Shown here: piece by piece, positions 23,070-27,828 of the stretch
Numbering within the stretch: the stretch's first letter is position 1
Layout of the letters: each line of letters starts with the position of its first letter
Assembly (NCBI GenBank): GCA_007136035.1
Contig: SLHS01000035.1
Span: forward strand, 1-27,828
Length of the DNA stretch: 27,828 nucleotides
Source of the DNA: Patescibacteria group bacterium
Lineage (GTDB): Bacteria > Patescibacteriota > Dojkabacteria > SC72 > T1SED10-24
Reading direction: 5' to 3'
Made by a program: the position numbers and the translations under genes
The notes under the pieces: model-generated
The model's database searches: none
What the model was told of the DNA's origin: nothing
What the model saw: the letters and a program-made list of their open reading frames with translations, nothing else

Positions 23070-24259
23070 AAACTTTTAAAAACTTCATAAGTTATGTTTC
23101 CCGTTTTCTCCCAATTATACCTCAAAGATCTTTCATATCCTTTTTGAGCGATATCATTTGTAAAATTTTCAGCAATGAAAGTTTTAAACAAAACCTCACC
23201 CACTTGTTTTTCTCGAGTACCATCTACAAATATACCCCCATCACCAATCACCTCTTTGTAAATATCACTCTCATGAACAACAACAGGAGTTTTACTACGC
23301 ATTGCCTCAACAACAGAAATACCAAAACCCTCATAAAGAGATAAGTGTATGAAAGCGAAAGAATTTTTCAAAAGAGAATATCTTTGTTCATCTTCATAGA
23401 ATCCTGTAAAAATTACCTTGTCCTCGATTTCTAGCTCTTTAATTAAATCCTGAATTTCTTGAACTTCAGGTTTTTCACTTTTTACAAAATCTCCACCAGC
23501 AATTACAAGATATGGACAATCCGAAAAAGTCATATCTTTTTTTTCTTGAAGATTATTTAAAAATTCATAATAGCCCTTGATAACTCCAATAGAATTCTTA
23601 CTTTTATTTATACCTCCTCCCAAATAAATAAGGTATTTTTTCTCAAAAGCATCAGAGGGTAAAAGTTTTGAAACATCTACTTCCTTTTCTTCAATATCAA
23701 CACCCAAATGAGAAACTACAACTTTCTGCTCAGGATATCGTGGGAAATATTTTAGAAAATCTTTCTTTGTAGCGTTTGAATTACAAAGTATTTTCTTACA
23801 AAAACGAGCTCTTCTCATAGTTCTCCAATATTGTATTTTGCGAAAAAAGTTAAAAAACTTCCCCTTTTGAGAATACATATTAAAACGTGGGAGATTCATA
23901 TCATGTACAAAGAGGACTGTTTTTAAAGAAAAAACTGGGAAATTTCTCCAAAAATATGGACAAAAATATATACTGCCTTTCTTTTTCTCTCTACGAATCA
24001 CCGAAAGGAATTGACTTGCATACCAGAAATTATTCAAATAGTTGTTGGATCTAAACTTACCTACTCTAGCAACTTTGCAATTTTTGAAATCGTTGAGATA
24101 ATTATCAAGAGTAGATTCTTTTCCATCAAAAAGTAAGACAGAAATTTCTAAGTTAGAGTGATTTTTCAAAAGAGAAAGAACGATATTTTTCGTATACTGT
24201 CCTATTCCATGGAAAGCCATTTCGTCCTGTGTTGTAGTCGCATCTATAATTACATGCAT
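23057..24259 (-). CDS. GT4 family glycosyltransferase
   Basis: This 400-residue GT-B protein begins HVIIDATTTQDEMAFHGIGQYTKN, the glycine-loop opening of GT4 enzymes. It contains VVVSHLGVDIEE and YLIYLGGGINKSKN at the domain boundary, VIFTGFYEDEQRYSLL, and SLYEGFGISVVEAMRSKTPVV with the E-x7-E donor motif. The sugar and acceptor are unknown. It follows the GT-C gene with one base between stop and start, and probably acts in the same glycan or glycoprotein pathway, on the cytoplasmic face. Confidence 0.9.
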   Translation of the reverse strand: MHVIIDATTTQDEMAFHGIGQYTKNIVLSLLKNHSNLEISVLLFDGKESTLDNYLNDFKNCKVARVGKFRSNNYLNNFWYASQFLSVIRREKKKGSIYFCPYFWRNFPVFSLKTVLFVHDMNLPRFNMYSQKGKFFNFFRKIQYWRTMRRARFCKKILCNSNATKKDFLKYFPRYPEQKVVVSHLGVDIEEKEVDVSKLLPSDAFEKKYLIYLGGGINKSKNSIGVIKGYYEFLNNLQEKKDMTFSDCPYLVIAGGDFVKSEKPEVQEIQDLIKELEIEDKVIFTGFYEDEQRYSLLKNSFAFIHLSLYEGFGISVVEAMRSKTPVVVHESDIYKEVIGDGGIFVDGTREKQVGEVLFKTFIAENFTNDIAQKGYERSLRYNWEKTGNITYEVFKSLCGK

Positions 24260-24260
24260 A

Positions 24261-26027
24261 TTACAATTCTAACACTTTTATGACATAAAGTGTTTTGTTT
24301 TTTAAAGAAATTTCTTTTTCAAGTTCTAACCAATCAACATCCCAAAAAACTTCTACTTCATCATTTTTCAATACAACATACCCTATTCTAGATATATCGT
24401 AACGTTCCACTTGTCTTTTTAAACGTTGTTCATCTCTAACTACAAACTTGTAAGTGTTTGCATTGCCAAGATTTTTCAAGTGCTCTTTTCTTGGGATCCA
24501 ATCACGAAGTTTCCATCTGAATTCTGGTTCGAAATCAGTATCTTTTCTGTAAACAAGAGGGAGAAGATCCCAACCTGGATCACTTAAAAATATATTTTCA
24601 TCTTCATCAAAATACTCCATTACCTCAACTACTTCATAATCTTTACCCCAATTAAGATATTGATATATCTGCCCTCTAGCATAGAAGAAATACATTACTA
24701 CTCCAAATGAGAAAAACGAAATTATTAGGATTAAAACAATCTTGAGAAAATATCTCCTTTGTTCCCAAAAAAGATATACAAGATAAAGTAGAGAGACAAC
24801 CAAATTTAAAATCACTTTTTGCCAGACATATTCCTCTTCAAAAAACAGCCCTGCTGTAGTCAATACTAAAGTTACCAAAACTATCGTAAGAAAAGCCTTC
24901 CTGTTTTTAACAAGGTCTTTCAAAAACATCAGGAAGAAAATTATGACTATTGGAGTTATGGGGAAAATATACCTGGTAAAAGATGACTTTACTACAAAGA
25001 TGAGAGCGTAGAAGAAAAGCATAAAGGTAAAAGCAATTAAATCGTATCTTTTTTGTTTTCGGAATTTAGGGAACAAAAAGAAACTAGTTAAAAAAGCAGG
25101 GAAGAAAATAATTTTTGGGATTGAAAGAAATGAAAAACTGTAAGGATACAAAAGTTTACCTATGTAAAGAATTATTGTGTTAAAAATATTTACAAAAACA
25201 TTCTCCTTCTCAACTTCATCCTCTACTGTTGTTTCAATTGTGGGAATTTGTCTTTGCTGCTCTGAACTCAGATTCCTAGTCGCTACTTCCGGTTCAAAAT
25301 GTCTTAAATGATATTCCACTCCAGATTCTGTAAGTCCTATGGTAGAAAGCAAAAATGTATTTATTGGTACAAGAGTTGTAAAAACCATCAGAACTATTAA
25401 AAGAGTTAATGGTAAAAAAGTTTTTACATTTTCAAGAACTATTTTTTTCCAATTACCCCACTCAGAAAAGAAAATGTATATCAAAAGCCCAGGAGCAATC
25501 ATCATCATTACATACTCCTTCGCATCAAGAACAAGTAGGAGTGATAATCCCAGCAACCAACGAGACTTTTCGTAAACAATACAGTACACAACAAGAAGTA
25601 AACACAACAAAACAGGTATTTCCCTCATGTATGTTGGATAGTTTAGTATGAATTGAAAATTTGTAAAAAGTAAAAGTACTCCTGCCAACGCCCAAAGGTT
25701 TGAGTGGAAAAGTTTTTGTAAAATTTTGTAAAAAATATACAGAGAAAAAACTCCCAAAATAATTGTCCAAACACTAGCGAGTATTAATGAAGGGCCAGTA
25801 AATATGAAAAGCAAAGCAACAGGAAGTTTAAAAAGGAATCCATGGATTCCAACAGCATAATTGCCAATCCACTGACCACTTTTCAAAACCTCAGTCATTA
25901 TCATTGTTTCTCTAAGATAGAGGTCATCGTCTAGAGTTGCGTTTTTGAAAAAGAGCATTGATATCCCAAAGGCAAAAGCTAGAATTAAAAAAATCCAAAT
26001 TCCTTTTTTTTCTAAAAATTCTCTCAT
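24261..26027 (-). CDS. GT-C fold membrane glycosyltransferase (PMT/ArnT-like)
   Basis: This 588-residue protein has about 11-13 membrane helices and a C-terminal extracytoplasmic domain (about 455-588). After the first helix the outer loop carries TLDDDLYLRE (31-40), in the position of the acidic catalytic loop of PMT/ArnT-type GT-C enzymes. Such enzymes use polyprenyl-phosphate sugars outside the membrane to modify proteins or glycans. NYAVGIHGFLFKLP, PTYMREIP, LDAKEY, LSIPKIIFFP and RYIFPITP are shared with the next gene upstream, so the two are tandem paralogues. Its ATG overlaps the upstream TAA by one base (TAATG), which implies coupled translation. Donor and acceptor are unknown. Confidence 0.8.
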   Translation of the reverse strand: MREFLEKKGIWIFLILAFAFGISMLFFKNATLDDDLYLRETMIMTEVLKSGQWIGNYAVGIHGFLFKLPVALLFIFTGPSLILASVWTIILGVFSLYIFYKILQKLFHSNLWALAGVLLLFTNFQFILNYPTYMREIPVLLCLLLVVYCIVYEKSRWLLGLSLLLVLDAKEYVMMMIAPGLLIYIFFSEWGNWKKIVLENVKTFLPLTLLIVLMVFTTLVPINTFLLSTIGLTESGVEYHLRHFEPEVATRNLSSEQQRQIPTIETTVEDEVEKENVFVNIFNTIILYIGKLLYPYSFSFLSIPKIIFFPAFLTSFFLFPKFRKQKRYDLIAFTFMLFFYALIFVVKSSFTRYIFPITPIVIIFFLMFLKDLVKNRKAFLTIVLVTLVLTTAGLFFEEEYVWQKVILNLVVSLLYLVYLFWEQRRYFLKIVLILIISFFSFGVVMYFFYARGQIYQYLNWGKDYEVVEVMEYFDEDENIFLSDPGWDLLPLVYRKDTDFEPEFRWKLRDWIPRKEHLKNLGNANTYKFVVRDEQRLKRQVERYDISRIGYVVLKNDEVEVFWDVDWLELEKEISLKNKTLYVIKVLEL

Positions 26028-27828
26028 TACAAATCAACTTCAAACAAATATACTTTCTTGTTTTGTAGTTTGTGAACTTCCTCTTTTACAAAAATTGGAT
26101 CTTCAATTAAAAAATCAATCGTTTTCCAATCTTCTACCCTACTCAGATATTCATACTCAAATAGTTCTTCATCGATTGTAGGTTCTACAAAGATTAAATA
26201 TTCTATCTCATTTTCCCCTAGGTAATTAATGAAAACTTCTGGATTAGTGTAGAATTCGTTATGTAGATATTTTTCACCGTATGCTTTTAACAAATCTTTT
26301 TTGGGGAGAAATTCCGCTAATTCCCATTTCCATTCAGGCCATGCGTATGTGTAGCCCATTTTAGTCTTAATTAGATCGAACGATCTTGTATTATTTATCC
26401 AAACATTTTCATTTTGAGGAACTATTTCAACTATTTCATTAATTTCCCTATTACTTCCAAATAATCTGTAATTGTAAATTTGTCCCTGAGTTAAAGAAAA
26501 GAGGATACTTGTACCAATCATTGCTATCATACAAAAAACAATTGTAGCTTTCTGGAAGAAGTTGTAAAAATATTTTGAATAAGGGAAGGGTTTTAAAACT
26601 GAAATTGCTATACATGCAAAAAGAAATGTTTCAATTGCAATCTTATGTATTAAATATGAGGTTTCAAAATAAAAACCAAAAGACATAAAAAGAAATGTTG
26701 CTATTAACACTCTGGTTATTTCCTTTTTATTTTCAAATGGATAATGTAGAAATTGAACAAAATATATTGCAACTAAAGGCATTATTGGGAGCAAATATCT
26801 ACCATGAGAAGCTCGTAGAATGTATATTAGTAGAAAAGTCAAAAGTAATATGGGTAAAATCTTTTTGAAATCTTCTGTCTTGCTTCTTAACACCTTAAAT
26901 GCCATGTACACCGCTGGAAGAATTATTATCTTAGGTATACCTATAAAAGAAAAAGTTCTCGGATAAAGAATCTTACCTATGTAAGAAAGTATTGTGTTTA
27001 AAAATCCCAATATCATCTGAACAATAACATGCATATCTTCAGTTATGGTAAATTGGAAAATTGTCCGTACTTCCTCATCTTTAAGCAGGTTTACCGTTGC
27101 ACTATCAACAGCAAATTGTCCAGTTACATGCTCTACCCCCACACTTATAAATCCTAAAATCGAAACCACAAACATATTTATAGGTATTAAAGATGTCGTA
27201 AACATCAAGAGAATATAAATTAAAGAAGGTGCATAAAGCTGAATTGATTCAAGAAATATTTTTTTAATATTCAAAGGTTTATAATATTTCGCTAAAACCC
27301 AAATAAAATACCCAAGACCAAACATAAAAAAAAGATATTCTTTTGCGTCGAGAAGAAGAACAAAAACTAAACCCAAAATCCAAGGTTTCCAGTTTTTAAA
27401 TATTCCATAAAAAAGCATCATCACAACAAACAAAGAGGGCATCTCTCGAAGATATGTAGGAGTTGATATTAGAAAGTGAAAGTTTGCAATTAAAAGGCCT
27501 GAAGCTAATATTGCCTTGTATCTCCAACCAAATGCTTCTTTAAGAAATTTATAGAAAAAATACAAAGATAAACAGGCTAATAATATGTTATACAAGGTAA
27601 GTAAAAATACTGATGGTCCAGTAAATATAAAGAGCAATGCAGGAGGAATTTTGAAAAGGAACCCATGCAAACCGACAGCGTAATCTCCAAACCAAACACC
27701 GTTTTTAATAAGCTCCGACATTAAAAATGTCTCATGTATATATATTGTTTCATCTGCTACTGCATCTCTGAACACAGAAAAAACAACAGATAATATTATA
27801 AACGTAAAAATAAGTGTATAAAAAAGAA
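26027..27828 (-). CDS. GT-C fold membrane glycosyltransferase, 5' end cut by window edge
   Basis: The frame stays open to the right edge, giving at least 599 residues; a GTG at 27775 inside it is not a likely start because the residues before it (LFYTLIFTFIILSVVFS) match the first membrane helix of the paralogue. The outer loop has VADETIYIHETFLM, replacing DDD with DE, followed by GDYAVGLHGFLFKIP, PTYLREMP, LDAKEY, IGIPKIIILP and RYLLPIMP. The C-terminal soluble part also aligns (GQIYNYRLFG, WKWELAEFLPKKDLLKAYG). It probably moves a sugar from a polyprenyl-phosphate donor outside the membrane. The differing acidic loop suggests that the duplicates may differ in donor or acceptor. Confidence 0.8.
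   Translation of the reverse strand, partial: LFYTLIFTFIILSVVFSVFRDAVADETIYIHETFLMSELIKNGVWFGDYAVGLHGFLFKIPPALLFIFTGPSVFLLTLYNILLACLSLYFFYKFLKEAFGWRYKAILASGLLIANFHFLISTPTYLREMPSLFVVMMLFYGIFKNWKPWILGLVFVLLLDAKEYLFFMFGLGYFIWVLAKYYKPLNIKKIFLESIQLYAPSLIYILLMFTTSLIPINMFVVSILGFISVGVEHVTGQFAVDSATVNLLKDEEVRTIFQFTITEDMHVIVQMILGFLNTILSYIGKILYPRTFSFIGIPKIIILPAVYMAFKVLRSKTEDFKKILPILLLTFLLIYILRASHGRYLLPIMPLVAIYFVQFLHYPFENKKEITRVLIATFLFMSFGFYFETSYLIHKIAIETFLFACIAISVLKPFPYSKYFYNFFQKATIVFCMIAMIGTSILFSLTQGQIYNYRLFGSNREINEIVEIVPQNENVWINNTRSFDLIKTKMGYTYAWPEWKWELAEFLPKKDLLKAYGEKYLHNEFYTNPEVFINYLGENEIEYLIFVEPTIDEELFEYEYLSRVEDWKTIDFLIEDPIFVKEEVHKLQNKKVYLFEVDL

Noticed and set aside
26027..27775. The second GT-C gene as complete from GTG 27775.
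   Set aside because: The frame is open to the edge and the upstream residues match the first membrane helix of the paralogue.
1..27828. Alternative genetic code 25 (TGA as Gly), known in some CPR lineages.
   Set aside because: No gene contains an internal in-frame TGA that is needed for a domain, and TGA ends the CapA-like gene at a sensible point.
1..27828. CRISPR array, insertion sequence or prophage.
   Set aside because: No regularly spaced repeats, transposase, integrase or phage structural genes were seen on either strand.

Overview
The window reads as chromosomal DNA of an AT-rich bacterium. A bacterial-type SecA with a zinc-binding tail, RecO and undecaprenyl-phosphate sugar transfer genes exclude an archaeon. 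TGA, TAA and TAG all act as stops (TGA ends the CapA-like gene), so code 25 is not indicated. Several features fit Patescibacteria/CPR, possibly the Dojkabacteria or Microgenomates side: low GC, very compact overlapping genes, large one-pass surface proteins with Ig-, cohesin- and carboxypeptidase-regulatory-like modules, an enlarged SecA, and few Shine-Dalgarno sequences. The lineage is inferred from style only; no rRNA is present. No phage, insertion sequence, CRISPR array or rRNA gene was seen.

Layout. (1) 1-1154, minus: three extracytoplasmic thioredoxin-fold proteins, the first cut by the left edge; the other two are paralogues resembling the thioredoxin-like C-terminal domain of bacterial VKOR proteins. 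(2) 1196-4095, minus: a divergent RdgB/HAM1 protein, a small membrane protein, an HTH protein, an anchored alpha/beta hydrolase and an acidic unknown. (3) 4182-4449: a previously unlisted 41-residue membrane peptide gene with a textbook promoter, the strongest ribosome site in the window, and a 63-bp element downstream that can fold as a three-way junction. (4) 4446-7087: a CapA-like metallophosphatase and an unknown protein. (5) 7158-7230: tRNA-Lys(CUU). (6) 7276-13909, minus: an overlapping gene string of two GT4 glycosyltransferases, a polyprenyl-phosphate sugar transferase, recO and a 1036-residue surface protein with a 16-base homopolymer after its signal peptide. (7) 13948-16097: two cohesin-like surface proteins ending in LPxTS-hydrophobic-basic tails. 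(8) 16125-19624: a zinc-ribbon protein and secA. (9) 19738-22592, plus: an M23 peptidase and a membrane-anchored unknown, the only clear plus-strand genes. (10) 22572-27828, minus: DUF456, a GT4 enzyme and two tandem GT-C paralogues, the last cut by the right edge.

Together the region is mostly a cell-envelope neighbourhood: export (SecA), oxidative folding (thioredoxin proteins), glycan assembly (sugar transferase, GT4, GT-C), wall hydrolysis (M23) and displayed adhesive or structural proteins. The cohesin-like domains each carry a cysteine pair that would suit the nearby oxidoreductases. Many starts lack a Shine-Dalgarno sequence and have a -10-like hexamer 5-7 bases before the start codon, which suggests leaderless transcripts. 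The 41-residue gene is the clear exception.
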